Of a DNA stretch of 64,000 nucleotides, positions 51,693 to 60,891 are shown one piece after another. Both the position numbers and the translations under genes were made by a program. The DNA is from an uncultured Ruminiclostridium sp. Lineage in GTDB: Bacteria; Bacillota; Clostridia; Oscillospirales; Ruminococcaceae. The DNA is taken from positions 124,001 through 188,000 of the forward strand of contig CAJTTE010000001.1 of assembly GCA_910579265.1 (NCBI GenBank), written 5' to 3'. The notes beneath the pieces are model-generated. The model saw only the letters and a list, made by a program, of their open reading frames with translations. It was not told the DNA's origin and ran no database searches. Positions within the stretch are counted from its first letter, which is position 1. The number at the start of each line of letters is the position of its first letter.

Positions 51693-52617
51693 ACCTTTTT
51701 CCCTGATAGCTTTCTCTTTGTGCCTGAAGCTTATCAATTGCCCCTAATACGGAAATTTTATCCGTACTCCAAAGAGGAGCGATCAACTTTCTTTTATCTC
51801 CGTCTCCGGTAATACGTTCAATTACCGTTTCCTGAGGCAAAAGCTCAAGCTGTCCCACAACGATATCCACATATTCCTCCTTTTCCAAAGGAATATATCC
51901 TCCCATATCATATATATGTTCCAATGCCGTACCTCTTATAACATGTAGCAAATGAATCTTTATCCCGTCCGGTTGCATTTTACCCAGAACCTCGGCAGTC
52001 TTAAGCATCATATCGCTTCCCTCGCCGGGCAATCCGTCAATAATATGAACAACTGTTCTGATCCCGTATGTCTTAAGGCTGTTATATCCTTCACAGAATT
52101 CGGAAAAAGTGTGTCCACGATTTATTTTTACGGCTGTAATATCGTGGACTGTCTGAAGCCCCAGTTCTACGGTAAGACTTGTGCGTGAGGAAAGCTCAGA
52201 CAGATAATAAAGCACATCGTCATTAAGACAATCCGCTCTTGTAGCTATCGATACAGCCACTACCTCCGGAAAATCAAAAACAGGCTCAAATCTTTCTTTT
52301 AATAAATCTACCTCTGCATAAGTGTTTGAATATGCCTGAAAATAAGCGTTTATCTTAGCATTTGCATACTTACTGTAAATCAGATCAATCTGATGCCTAA
52401 GCTGCTCCCTAACAGGAATCAGCTTGCTGTCAGTAAAATAACCGCTTCCCCCGTCGCAATAAACACATCCTCCGATCCCCTTTTTACCGTCTATATTGGG
52501 ACAGGTAAAGCCCGCATTTATCGGCGCCTTATATACACGTTCTCCGAACTTATGCATATTATGGTAATGAAGCGTATGATAACGCTTGTTGTCTGACGAG
52601 TACTTAAACGTGTTCAG
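51682..52617 (-). CDS. ytqA: Radical SAM protein of the YtqA/YhcC family, probable CUG start
   Basis: 311 aa from the start I prefer. [4Fe-4S]-SAM cysteines in FTCPNIDGKKGIGGCVYC; TRADCLNDDVL, ELGLQTVHD and VVHIIDGLPGEG are family segments. The first ATG (52557) would drop about 20 residues, including KRYHTLHYHN, which belongs to the conserved N-terminus. The frame is open to a stop at 52623-52621, contains no ATG/GTG/TTG, but has CTG at 52617, 8 nt after GGGAGG (52631-52626). Function of the family is not firmly known (tRNA or other RNA modification is suspected). Confidence 0.85.
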   Translation of the reverse strand: MNTFKYSSDNKRYHTLHYHNMHKFGERVYKAPINAGFTCPNIDGKKGIGGCVYCDGGSGYFTDSKLIPVREQLRHQIDLIYSKYANAKINAYFQAYSNTYAEVDLLKERFEPVFDFPEVVAVSIATRADCLNDDVLYYLSELSSRTSLTVELGLQTVHDITAVKINRGHTFSEFCEGYNSLKTYGIRTVVHIIDGLPGEGSDMMLKTAEVLGKMQPDGIKIHLLHVIRGTALEHIYDMGGYIPLEKEEYVDIVVGQLELLPQETVIERITGDGDKRKLIAPLWSTDKISVLGAIDKLQAQRESYQGKRFIL

Positions 52618-52631
52618 ATGCTATTCCTCCC

Positions 52632-52664
52632 AAAACGGCTGACGCATTAAAACGTCAGCCGTTA
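52632..52664 (-). terminator. Terminator of citrate synthase
   Basis: Arms aacggctgacg (52633-52643) and cgtcagccgtt (52652-52662), 8-nt loop, with a T-run on the - strand side. It lies directly after the gltA stop. Confidence 0.8.
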
Positions 52665-52666
52665 TT

Positions 52667-54025
52667 TTATCCGCGGTCCTTTAGCTCCGTATATTCGGAA
52701 TGCTTTATAACATTTTTATATGCCGGCCGTATTATTTTACCGTTGCTTACCAGCTCCTCAATTCTGTGAGCACACCACCCAGACACTCTCGAAATCGCAA
52801 AAATAGGTGTATACAGCTCCTTGGGAAGTCCGAGCATTTTGTAAACAAAGCCGCTGTAAAAATCGATATTAGCACTGATTGCCTTATAGGTTTTTCTTTT
52901 TGCATTTATTATTTCGGGAGCAAGTCTTTCTACCCTTGTATAAAGCTCGAATTCCTTTTCCATTCCCTTTTCCGAGGCAAGTTTTTCAACATAGCCTTTA
53001 AATATTTTGGCACGCGGATCGGAAATGGAATAAACCGCATGTCCCATTCCGTAAATCAACCCCGAATTGTCGAAAGCCTTTTTATCAAGAATATTATTTA
53101 AATAATCCGAAATTTCTTCATCACTGTTCCAGTCAGAAACATTTTCCATCAGATCCTCAAACATTTCGGCCGCCTTAATATTTGCTCCTCCATGACGAGG
53201 ACCCTTTAACGAACCTAAAGCGGATGCAATAGTGGAATAAGTATCCGTTCCGGACGAGGTAACGACTCTTGTGGTAAAGCTCGAATTATTTCCACCGCCG
53301 TGATCTGCATGAACAACAAGAGCTATATCCAGCACCTGAGCCTCTAATTCGGTAAAAGTATGATCTGGACGAAGCATATATAATATATTTTCCGCAGTGG
53401 AAAGTTCAGGGTTAGGGGCGTGTATGAACAGGCTTTGCTCCTCAAAATAATGAGTAAGGGCCTGGTAGCTGTACACGGCAAGACGCGGAAAACGAGCGAT
53501 CATCTGAAGCGATTGTCTCGTGACTATTTCAATATCTGTGGAATCAGCCGTATCATCATATGTATAGAGCGTTAAAACGCTTCTCGCCAAAGAGTTCATT
53601 ATATTTCTGCTCGGGGCTCTCATTATAATGTCTCTCGTAAAGCTTGTAGGGAGATCACGGTAAAATACCAGATCATCATTGAATTCCTTCAGCTCCTGCT
53701 TTGTAGGAAGCTCACCGAAAAGCAAAAGATAGGTTACTTCCTCAAAACCGAAACGGTTATCGTTTATAAATCCCTTGACGATATCCTCTATATTTATCCC
53801 GCGATAGTAAAGCTTACCCTCACACGGTATCATATCCCCGTCGTCGATCGTATATGACTTAACCTCGGCGATCTTGGTAAGTCCGGCAAGAACTCCTTTT
53901 CCGTTTATATCCCTGAGCCCTCTTTTGACATCATATTTACTGTACAGATCCGGATTTATTTCGCAGTTTTTTCTGCACAGCTCCGAATAGTAAGGTATGC
54001 GGTCATTAAATAAATTCTTTTCCAT
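52667..54025 (-). CDS. gltA: Citrate synthase
   Basis: 452 aa. Motifs: GKLYYRGINIEDIVKGF, a first catalytic His in LVVHADHGGGNNSSF, the oxaloacetate-binding GSLKGPRHGGANIKA, GMGHAVYSISDPRA and ISRVSGWCAHRIEEL. It condenses acetyl-CoA with oxaloacetate to citrate and probably supplies glutamate precursors in an anaerobe. An N-terminal extension of ~35 residues (YYSELCRKNCEINPDLYSKY) is typical of Clostridia versions. No aconitase or isocitrate dehydrogenase gene is adjacent. Confidence 0.94.
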   Translation of the reverse strand: MEKNLFNDRIPYYSELCRKNCEINPDLYSKYDVKRGLRDINGKGVLAGLTKIAEVKSYTIDDGDMIPCEGKLYYRGINIEDIVKGFINDNRFGFEEVTYLLLFGELPTKQELKEFNDDLVFYRDLPTSFTRDIIMRAPSRNIMNSLARSVLTLYTYDDTADSTDIEIVTRQSLQMIARFPRLAVYSYQALTHYFEEQSLFIHAPNPELSTAENILYMLRPDHTFTELEAQVLDIALVVHADHGGGNNSSFTTRVVTSSGTDTYSTIASALGSLKGPRHGGANIKAAEMFEDLMENVSDWNSDEEISDYLNNILDKKAFDNSGLIYGMGHAVYSISDPRAKIFKGYVEKLASEKGMEKEFELYTRVERLAPEIINAKRKTYKAISANIDFYSGFVYKMLGLPKELYTPIFAISRVSGWCAHRIEELVSNGKIIRPAYKNVIKHSEYTELKDRG

Positions 54026-54205
54026 TTTTAATTTTTTCAGCTGAAAAGCTGCAATCCCCTTTCCGAATTATCCATAAAAATGAATATTTGTTTTTTCAAA
54101 ATTGCAAATCCTGTTTTAAGTATACCATAGATCGTAGTTTTTTTCAAACATTTGAGAACGTTTTTTTGGTTTGATCCGGATTTTTGAAATATCCTACAAT
54201 AAAGA

Positions 54206-54234
54206 TTGAATTTAACCTATGATTATGATAAAAT
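54206..54234 (+). promoter_or_regulatory. Promoter of the thioesterase gene
   Basis: TTGAAT (54206-54211), 17 bp, TAAAAT (54229-54234), 62 bp before the start codon. Confidence 0.65.
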
Positions 54235-54295
54235 GATATAAATAAACATCTTTTATATTTTAGCTTTCCCAAATGATAAATAAAGGAGACTTGTT

Positions 54296-54727
54296 ATGAA
54301 GCTTGAACCCTTTTACAGAACGGCGTTATATTATGAAACCGACAAAATGGCGGTAGTTCATCACTCCAACTATTTAAGATGGCTGGAGGAAGCGAGACTG
54401 GATTTTCTAAGCCAGATCGGGCTTCCCTATGATAAAATGGAAAAAGACGGTATAATGATTCCCGTCCTGTCTGCATCCTGTCAGTATAAGTATGCAGTGC
54501 GCTTTAACGATACGGTGCGCGTTAAAATGAAGCTTGAGGATTTTACCGGATTGAAATTCAAGATTTCTTACCGTGTTACCGATAAGGAGACCGATGAGAT
54601 ACGCTTGATTGCGGAAACGGCGCATTTTTTTGTGGATAATGACTTTAAGCCGATAAGAATAAAAAACACTGCTCCGGATATTTATAATAAATTTAAAAGT
54701 ATTGTGGGCGTTGATCTATATGAATAG
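54296..54727 (+). CDS. YbgC/FadM-type acyl-CoA thioesterase
   Basis: 143 aa single hot-dog domain. The catalytic region YYETDKMAVVHHSNYLRWLEEAR carries the Tyr/Asp...His-x-Asn-Tyr pattern of 4-hydroxybenzoyl-CoA thioesterase-like enzymes, and VRVKMKLEDFTGLKFKISYR supplies the beta-sheet. It hydrolyses acyl-CoA thioesters; chain length cannot be read. Ribosome site AAAGGAGA. Stands alone. Confidence 0.88.
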   Translation: MKLEPFYRTALYYETDKMAVVHHSNYLRWLEEARLDFLSQIGLPYDKMEKDGIMIPVLSASCQYKYAVRFNDTVRVKMKLEDFTGLKFKISYRVTDKETDEIRLIAETAHFFVDNDFKPIRIKNTAPDIYNKFKSIVGVDLYE

Positions 54728-55353
54728 TGAGCGTTTAAAATGAAAAAACAAATCCCGTATACACTTCATAAACAGGGCGTTTATACTGTTTATACTAAGG
54801 AATTGTTTGACAATACGATCTGTGTTATAAAAGACATTCCCTATTAAAATCAAAACACAATTTCCCCGATTGTCAGTGTACGGCTATAACGATAAAAAGC
54901 GTAACAAAAAAGCATTGTTGATGATTTTCGAAAAAAAACATTCCCTTTAATGCCTAATGTTTGAACGTAGGCAAAGCCGAAAACGCCATATGTATGTGCA
55001 GACTTGTACTGTTCTTTCGGATGTGCTGTTATGTGGAGCGTGGAATAAAATAGGACACCGGAATCCTTTTAAATCAAAGTCAGGAATGCTTTTACCTGTA
55101 TTATTATGTATTGTGCAATTATGAAAGAAGGGTTGATTTTACAAAAACCAAACCAAAAATTTTAAATAAATTTAAATATGGTTATAGAGGATTTGTCCGG
55201 GAATACGGTTAGGAACTGTTTATAAAAATTCAGAAAGAATAATATACTTGCCCAAAATGCGGCGGTATTATCTCCATCCGTGAAAGAGTATGTAGAGAGA
55301 GTGCCGAAAAAATGGACGGGGACAGGTAATTTGTAGTCGGGAGAGAATCGGAT
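54728..55353. other. Gene-poor stretch with a decayed gene
   Basis: About 625 bp. It contains a 35-codon frame without ribosome site (54740-54847), not called, and the zinc-ribbon pseudogene at 55171-55329. Otherwise AT-rich and featureless. Confidence 0.55.
55171..55329 (+). pseudogene. Remnant of a DUF3795-like zinc-ribbon protein
   Basis: One frame reads FKYGYRGFVREYG, stop, ELFIKIQKE, stop, YTCPKCGGIISIRERVCRES and then a stop. The CPKCGG...C tail after a short helix with Gly resembles the end of DUF3795-type proteins. Two in-frame stops and no start make it a decayed 3' fragment. Confidence 0.5.
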
Positions 55354-56073
55354 ATGGACAATGCAGGCAGCAGAATAGTAAACAATTGGATATATCCCAT
55401 TAATAAAGGGTATGTATTGATTGATACGGGATATAAAAACGGATTTGCGCATTTAAAAAAGAAACTTGAAAAAATAAATATAGACATCCGACAGATACGG
55501 TATATTTTTTTGACCCATGCTCACGATGATCATGCGGGGTATCTAAACGAATTTCTTTCAGAATGCTCCGACACTCAAATTATTATGAGCAGCAGAGCAT
55601 TAGAAGGTTTATACAGAGGACAAAACTCATTTTGCGGCGGTTGTACATCCAAATTTGCTTTGTGCTTTTGCGCCTTAATGAAGCTCGCCGGCAAAGGCAA
55701 GCATTTGTTCCCTAAATTAAAACAAGAATATCAATGCAGATGTATTCAAGTTAGCGAGCAAAACCGTAGACAAGCAGAACTTTTATTACAGGGAAGAATT
55801 ATTGATACTCCCGGTCACACTGTTGACTCAATATCTCTTTTACTAAATGACGGCTCTCTGTTTTGCGGCGATGCGGCTATGAACGGACTGCCAAGCTTAC
55901 ACCGAATAACTATCTTTGCAGAGGACAAGACCGCGTATCTAAAATCATGGGAAACGATCATTGCCCTTAGACCAAAGATAATATATCCCGGACACGGCAA
56001 GCCGTTTAAATACAGCGAACTTATAAAAAATATAAATCGAGCAAAAAATATGAAATTATTGCCGCTTGGATAA
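55354..56073 (+). CDS. Metallo-beta-lactamase-fold hydrolase
   Basis: 239 aa. Metal-binding THAHDDHAG, a later His in IIDTPGHTVDSISLLL, Asp in LFCGDAAMNG and the last His in IYPGHGKPF complete the two-zinc site. A Cys-rich insertion (FCGGCTSKFALCFCALMKL) in the middle is unusual. The family includes glyoxalase-II-like and lactonase enzymes; the substrate is unknown. GGGAGA ribosome site. Flanked by a pseudogene and a mobile-type repeat, so possibly acquired. Confidence 0.85.
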   Translation: MDNAGSRIVNNWIYPINKGYVLIDTGYKNGFAHLKKKLEKINIDIRQIRYIFLTHAHDDHAGYLNEFLSECSDTQIIMSSRALEGLYRGQNSFCGGCTSKFALCFCALMKLAGKGKHLFPKLKQEYQCRCIQVSEQNRRQAELLLQGRIIDTPGHTVDSISLLLNDGSLFCGDAAMNGLPSLHRITIFAEDKTAYLKSWETIIALRPKIIYPGHGKPFKYSELIKNINRAKNMKLLPLG

Positions 56074-56233
56074 TTTCAAATTTATCTGTAAAAAAAAGAC
56101 GGGGGAGCCGGTCAACGGTCAAGATAAACGGCGCTTTCAGCGCCTCCGTTGACAGTCTCACCCGTCTTTGATGATTGGGTAATCAAAACCACCACTGAAA
56201 AAGATATGATATTGAACTTTATATGCTCTAAAA
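56074..56233. other. Convergent spacer with repeat copy 2
   Basis: Holds the ~70-bp repeat shared with 3911. An outer pair aagacggg (56097-56104) / cccgtctt (56161-56168) encloses it, so the whole unit can fold as one long hairpin and may end transcription of the MBL gene. Confidence 0.6.
56117..56186 (+). repeat. Dispersed repeat, copy 2
   Basis: Nearly identical to 3911-3979: same aacggcgctttcagcgcc core, ccgttgacagtctc and final ggtaatcaa, with only a handful of differences. Confidence 0.8.
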
Positions 56234-57670
56234 TCAATACGCCTTGCCCCAGCAGACCATATGCTTGGCAGGCCTGCCGCAGCAAACGCACTTATCTGAA
56301 ATTTCCTTCTGTTCAAAAGGAATACATCTCGATCCTACTCCGGTTATTTCCTTTACTTTATCTTCGCACTCTTCTTCGCCGCACCACATGGCATGTACAA
56401 AGCCGTCTCCGCTTTCGGAAAGCTTTTGTATGATTTCATCCATTGTTTTGCATTCATAAGTGCGTTTTTGCATATTATCGTAAGCAATTTTATAAATATT
56501 TTCCGCATACACCTTAAGAAGCTCCTCTATTTTCACTTCCAAAGAATCCAAAGGAACAAAGCTTTTTTCACGATTGTCACGGCGTACTATTACGCACTGG
56601 TTATTTTCAATATCCTTAGGACCGATTTCAAGACGAAGAGGAACGCCCTTCATCTCATACTCGGAGAATTTCCAACCGGGGCTGTTGTCACTGTCATCGA
56701 TCTTAACACGGTATCTGCCCTTAAGACGTGCCGCGATCTCCTCAGCCTTTTCCAAAACTCCCTCTTTATGCTGATTAACGGGAATAATAATAACCTGAAT
56801 GGGTGCAATTGCGGGAGGAAGGACAAGTCCGTTATCGTCTCCGTGAGACATTATGATAGCTCCGATAAGCCTTGTGGATACGCCCCATGAAGTCTCATAC
56901 ACATATTCAAGCTTATTTTCCTTGCTGGTATAGGTAATGTCAAAAGCCTTGGCAAACCCGTCTCCGAAATAGTGAGACGTTCCCGCCTGAAGCGCCTTTC
57001 CGTCATGCATAAGAGCTTCTATGGCGTAGGTAGCTTCTGCTCCGGCAAATTTGTCGCTTTCAGTTTTTCTGCCCTTGACTACAGGCATATTTAAAGCATT
57101 TTTACAGAAATCCGCATAAATATTCAGCATTCTTTCGGTTTCTTCTACGGCTTCCTCGGCAGTGGCATGTACTGTATGCCCCTCCTGCCACAAAAACTCT
57201 CTTGAACGCAGAAAAGGACGTGTGGTTTTTTCCCAGCGAACAACAGAACACCATTGGTTATACAGCTTGGGCAAATCACGGTGAGAATGAACTATATTTG
57301 AATAATGCTCACAAAAAAGAGTTTCGGAGGTAGGCCGAACGCAAAGCCGCTCGGGAAGTTTTTCGCTGCCTCCATGAGTTACCCATGCGACTTCGGGAGC
57401 AAAACCCTGAACATGATCCTTTTCTTTATTAAGCAGACTCTCAGATATAAACATTGGCATATAAACGTTTTCATGCCCTGTTTCCTTAAACATTCCGTCA
57501 AGGATCTTCTGCATATTTTCCCAAATCGCATATCCGTAGGGTCTTATGATCATACATCCCTTGATACTTGAATAATCGATTAGATCAGCCTTTTTTACTA
57601 TATCCGTATACCATTGGGCAAAATCCTCATCCCTTGAGGTTATCGCCTCAACCATTTTTTTCTCTGCCAT
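56234..57670 (-). CDS. proS: Prolyl-tRNA synthetase, archaeal/eukaryotic-type (type 3)
   Basis: 478 aa. Class II synthetase: motif 1 region (IWENMQKILDGMFKETGHEN), motif 2 VRWEKTTRPFLRSREFLWQE, motif 3 near SWGVSTRLIGAIIMSHGDDN, an anticodon-binding domain (IQVIIIPVNQ) and a C-terminal zinc-type domain with CGEEECEDKV and CVCCGRPA. It lacks the YbaK-like editing insertion of bacterial ProS. Ribosome site AAAGGAG. I see no T-box leader. Confidence 0.95.
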   Translation of the reverse strand: MAEKKMVEAITSRDEDFAQWYTDIVKKADLIDYSSIKGCMIIRPYGYAIWENMQKILDGMFKETGHENVYMPMFISESLLNKEKDHVQGFAPEVAWVTHGGSEKLPERLCVRPTSETLFCEHYSNIVHSHRDLPKLYNQWCSVVRWEKTTRPFLRSREFLWQEGHTVHATAEEAVEETERMLNIYADFCKNALNMPVVKGRKTESDKFAGAEATYAIEALMHDGKALQAGTSHYFGDGFAKAFDITYTSKENKLEYVYETSWGVSTRLIGAIIMSHGDDNGLVLPPAIAPIQVIIIPVNQHKEGVLEKAEEIAARLKGRYRVKIDDSDNSPGWKFSEYEMKGVPLRLEIGPKDIENNQCVIVRRDNREKSFVPLDSLEVKIEELLKVYAENIYKIAYDNMQKRTYECKTMDEIIQKLSESGDGFVHAMWCGEEECEDKVKEITGVGSRCIPFEQKEISDKCVCCGRPAKHMVCWGKAY

Positions 57671-58328
57671 TACAGTTCTCCTTTTTGATTTTACTGTATG
57701 CTATTATATATCATTATCCCATTTTTTTCAAGTCAATGTATATTTTTTTCGGAAATTTGTCAAAAATCACTGTTACCGTATTCCCTTTTTTAAAAATTCG
57801 TGGTATAATAACCTCAGACAATAAAAAGAGGAAAAGTTTTTTTAATGTCTGAGAACATTTTACCGATCCGGAGGAATCGCTCCGCTTTGCTGCGCTCTCT
57901 TTATGGTATAATAACCTCAGACAATAAAAAGAGGAAAAGTTTTTTTAATGTCTGAGAACATTTTACCGATCCGGAGGAATCGCTCCGCTTTGCTGCGCTC
58001 TCTTCATGGTATAATAACCTCAGACAATAAAAAGAGGAAAAGTTTTTTTAATGTCTGAGAACATTTTACCGATCCGGAGGAATCGCTCCGCTTTGCTGCG
58101 CTTTCTTATGGTATTGGTATACGTAGTACAATAATACAGAAGCATGGCGGAAATCCGATATAAATATATTTCATCAAATTGTATGATAATAAAACGTAAA
58201 ACGCAGTATATAACCCGATATATTTATTATTCCATGACAGAAAATTGATTTTCGTTTGACCCGCAAATAATTACTTTTTTATTAATTCGGGGCTTAGTCC
58301 CTTATTTAAAGAAGGAGCATTTCCAATT
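57671..58328. other. Divergent intergenic region containing a tandem repeat
   Basis: About 660 bp between proS (-) and the YcxB-like gene (+). Half of it is the 103-bp triple repeat. The rest (58115-58310) is AT-rich with no gene. Confidence 0.6.
57801..58109 (+). repeat. Three tandem copies of a 103-bp unit
   Basis: Units start at 57801, 57904 and 58007 and are almost identical (differences only near the junctions). Each begins tggtataataacctcagaca and contains a TATAAT, an 8-bp inverted repeat ctcagaca/tgtctgag, an A/G-rich agaggaaaag, an ATG (57845, 57948, 58051) and a small cggag-gaatcg-ctccg hairpin. Confidence 0.93.
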
Positions 58329-59195
58329 ATGGCTTTTGAAACTGTAAACGGACAAAAAGTTTTTTCTGCAATGACTGGTACCACATATATTTTTGCAGAT
58401 TATTTTGTAGTATTCAAAGGAGACAACGTCTCTCCGGAAATATATGAATGGAGCCGCATAACGTCGATCACGGAAACCATGGATTATATAACTGTTTCCA
58501 TAGGCTCCGATACATACAAAATCGAAAGAGCCGCATTTAATTCGGATGATCACTTTCTGGCTGTGCGAACCATAATAGAAGGTCAGGTAGCTCTTTATCC
58601 GGATATAAAATATAAATTTAACAAACGCATTCTTCCACTAAAATATCTTTACCGCAATATTTGCCCTACAAACGCATATGTGCTGCAAGGCTTTTATGAG
58701 GAAAAGGTAATAAATTCATGTAACGTGGCATTGGTAATCGCCAGATACGGAAGATTTATTTTTTTGTTTACTCTTGTTCTTATTGCTGTGATCTTCGGTG
58801 TTGTTATAAGCATTATGGGCAATATTGAGGAAAACTGGATCTACTGTCTTCCCATATCCGTTTTTACCGGAATTATAATATCAATAGTGGCATATCTGAT
58901 TATCGGAATAATCGCGCGTCATAAGTTCAATTCAATACGAAAGGTTGATCCCGCGACCCAAAAGGAAATAACGGTTGTGGTTGCTCCCGAAGGTTTTGCC
59001 GCAGTCGAAACCGGAGTCTACACCGGTCATGACCTTATTCCGTGGAGCGAGGCAAACTTCTTTATTGAAACTCATATCGGTCTTGTTGTTTTGAGGGACA
59101 ATAAATCCGTATTCTGGCTTCCGAAAAGTTTTATCCCCAAAAATCAACAATCCGATATTTTCGGAATGATAGCCTCAAGAGTAAGACAAAGATAG
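58329..59195 (+). CDS. YcxB-like membrane protein
   Basis: 288 aa. Residues 1-130 form a soluble beta-rich domain (TYIFADYFVVFKGDNVSPEI). Two membrane helices follow (FIFLFTLVLIAVIFGVVISI and IYCLPISVFTGIIISIVAYL), then a YcxB-type PH-like domain (ITVVVAPEGFAAVETGVYTG ... IPWSEANFFIETHIGLVVLR ... VFWLPKSFIPK). Function unknown in the family. AAGGAG ribosome site; followed after 63 bp by the next gene. Confidence 0.8.
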   Translation: MAFETVNGQKVFSAMTGTTYIFADYFVVFKGDNVSPEIYEWSRITSITETMDYITVSIGSDTYKIERAAFNSDDHFLAVRTIIEGQVALYPDIKYKFNKRILPLKYLYRNICPTNAYVLQGFYEEKVINSCNVALVIARYGRFIFLFTLVLIAVIFGVVISIMGNIEENWIYCLPISVFTGIIISIVAYLIIGIIARHKFNSIRKVDPATQKEITVVVAPEGFAAVETGVYTGHDLIPWSEANFFIETHIGLVVLRDNKSVFWLPKSFIPKNQQSDIFGMIASRVRQR

Positions 59196-59258
59196 TATCG
59201 TTTTATCCTTTGTTCTAAAACATTACACTCCTAAAAAGGAAAGGTACGGTCATTAATA

Positions 59259-60761
59259 ATGAAATCAGTAATATCTTCCGAATCCCTTTTAATAAACGAC
59301 AAGGAATTCAATCTTATAAGCGTCAGCTCAAGTCCCAACAGCTTTGGTATATGTGACACGACAAAGCAAAGAGAAAAAGGAATACAGGAAACTCTTTTCG
59401 TAGGCAACGAGGCTCTTGTAAATATTTTTCAGAGGAGTATTAACGATCCGTATTCCAACAAAATAATAACTCAAATTTCATCAATTGAACGATGCGGAGA
59501 TTTTTCAAGAAGAGTCGCGTCATCATGCGAAGAATATTTTTATAACAACAAAAATGTCGTTTCTGCTTTACAGCCGCTTTTTGATTACATAAAAAACGGA
59601 TTATACATAGTTTATGAACAGGAAATGATTCCTACCGACGGTTCCGGAAACTTTTTCTGGTCAGGTTATCTGGTTGGACATGAGCTCACAGGTTCAAGTA
59701 CATTTAACCCTGTCTGCCGTAAGGAGCATCCCGTTCCCCCGTCGTTTCTTGTTCCGACTGAAGGAATATCCGGTTTTTCGGATAAGTCGTTAAAAGCCGC
59801 TTATGAAAAGGTAAAAAAGGACGACTGTGCCTACGGTGTATGTTTTCATCTTTCCGGCATGTTCTGTGCTTTGCTCTCCAATCATTATGACGTTACTGCC
59901 GCACTTCTGCGTGATAAAAAAATAAGGTGCCTTGTTATAGAGCCTGTGAGAAATATTTGCACAGCCGAGGAAATCAAGAGCTTTCAAAATTCCGACAGCG
60001 TTTCAACAATTTCCGAGGAGGATAAAGAACAAAATAAACAACAGTCTCAGGAAATTCCTGAAAATTGTCTGTATACATGCTGCGCCAATATTCCCATGAG
60101 CAAAGTCCCTATTTCAATACTTGAATCATTTTTCCTGACCAGAAAAAACGAAATAGGAAAATATTCGGACTCTGTCTCTGCTAACAGTGAAAAACCTATA
60201 CGTATAAAAAACAAGCGTTCCTTCCCAAGTGATATAGTTGATAAGTGTGATAAATTTCCCGATTGTGAAATGCTACAGTCCGTAGCCATGGTCGGCTATC
60301 TTTCGGACGAAGAAATAACCGCCCTGTTAAACGGGGAAACCATGCTGAATGACAAATATATAATAAATCAGAACCTTTATTCGAGTATTACTATTGCCAT
60401 TAATTACCTGCAATACAAAAATTTTGACAAATTCTTCGAATTTATATCAACTATAATCAAAAACGAAGATATGCCGGCGGTCCATCAATATATTGCCGCT
60501 AAGCTTCAACCTGTGATGGATGAAAGAATAGCCGGTCTTTTTAAAGAAATTTTAAATAGTGAAAACAATATATATATTCCTATTAAATCGTATGCAGACA
60601 AATATTTAAGAAGATTTAAAGCATATAAAGAAAGCGAATCCTTGAAAAAAGCAAAAAAAGCCGCTCCTCCTCCATCGGCGGCTCCGGTAATTAAACGCGA
60701 TGTTACAAACGATCTGGAGTCTTTGGATCTGGCGAAAAAAATTAACTCCATGACAAAATAA
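59259..60761 (+). CDS. Unknown 500-aa protein
   Basis: 500 aa, not recognised. Soluble, no signal peptide. It contains a block with many Cys and aromatics (CFHLSGMFCALLSNHYDVTA), a Ser/Glu/Gln linker (~245-275) and a helical C-terminal region (~360-460) ending in a Lys/Ala/Pro segment (KKAKKAAPPPSAAPVIKRD). AAAGGAAAGG upstream. Probably an operon with the YcxB-like gene; ends at a strong terminator. Confidence 0.75.
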   Translation: MKSVISSESLLINDKEFNLISVSSSPNSFGICDTTKQREKGIQETLFVGNEALVNIFQRSINDPYSNKIITQISSIERCGDFSRRVASSCEEYFYNNKNVVSALQPLFDYIKNGLYIVYEQEMIPTDGSGNFFWSGYLVGHELTGSSTFNPVCRKEHPVPPSFLVPTEGISGFSDKSLKAAYEKVKKDDCAYGVCFHLSGMFCALLSNHYDVTAALLRDKKIRCLVIEPVRNICTAEEIKSFQNSDSVSTISEEDKEQNKQQSQEIPENCLYTCCANIPMSKVPISILESFFLTRKNEIGKYSDSVSANSEKPIRIKNKRSFPSDIVDKCDKFPDCEMLQSVAMVGYLSDEEITALLNGETMLNDKYIINQNLYSSITIAINYLQYKNFDKFFEFISTIIKNEDMPAVHQYIAAKLQPVMDERIAGLFKEILNSENNIYIPIKSYADKYLRRFKAYKESESLKKAKKAAPPPSAAPVIKRDVTNDLESLDLAKKINSMTK

Positions 60762-60803
60762 AAATAAAGCAGGCACATTACTGCCGCCTGCTTTATTTTT
60801 TTA
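60762..60803 (+). terminator. Terminator after the unknown 500-aa gene
   Basis: Arms aaataaagcaggc (60762-60774) and gcctgctttattt (60786-60798), 11-nt loop, T-run. Confidence 0.88.
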
Positions 60804-60891
60804 AAAATTAATTTTACATATGTAGAATTCCGAACCACCGGCTCATGATGCTGTTAAATATAACCGACATGTACTTTAATAAATCTTTTTA

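Noticed and set aside
54740..54847. 35-codon frame MKKQIPYTLHKQGVYTVYTK...
   Set aside because: The composition looks protein-like, but there is no ribosome site or promoter; perhaps another decayed fragment.
57801..58109. CRISPR array
   Set aside because: Units are 103 bp, directly adjacent and identical throughout, with no unique spacers and no cas genes.
57671..58328. T-box leader for proS
   Set aside because: No T-box sequence or terminator/antiterminator pair can be found on the - strand upstream of proS.
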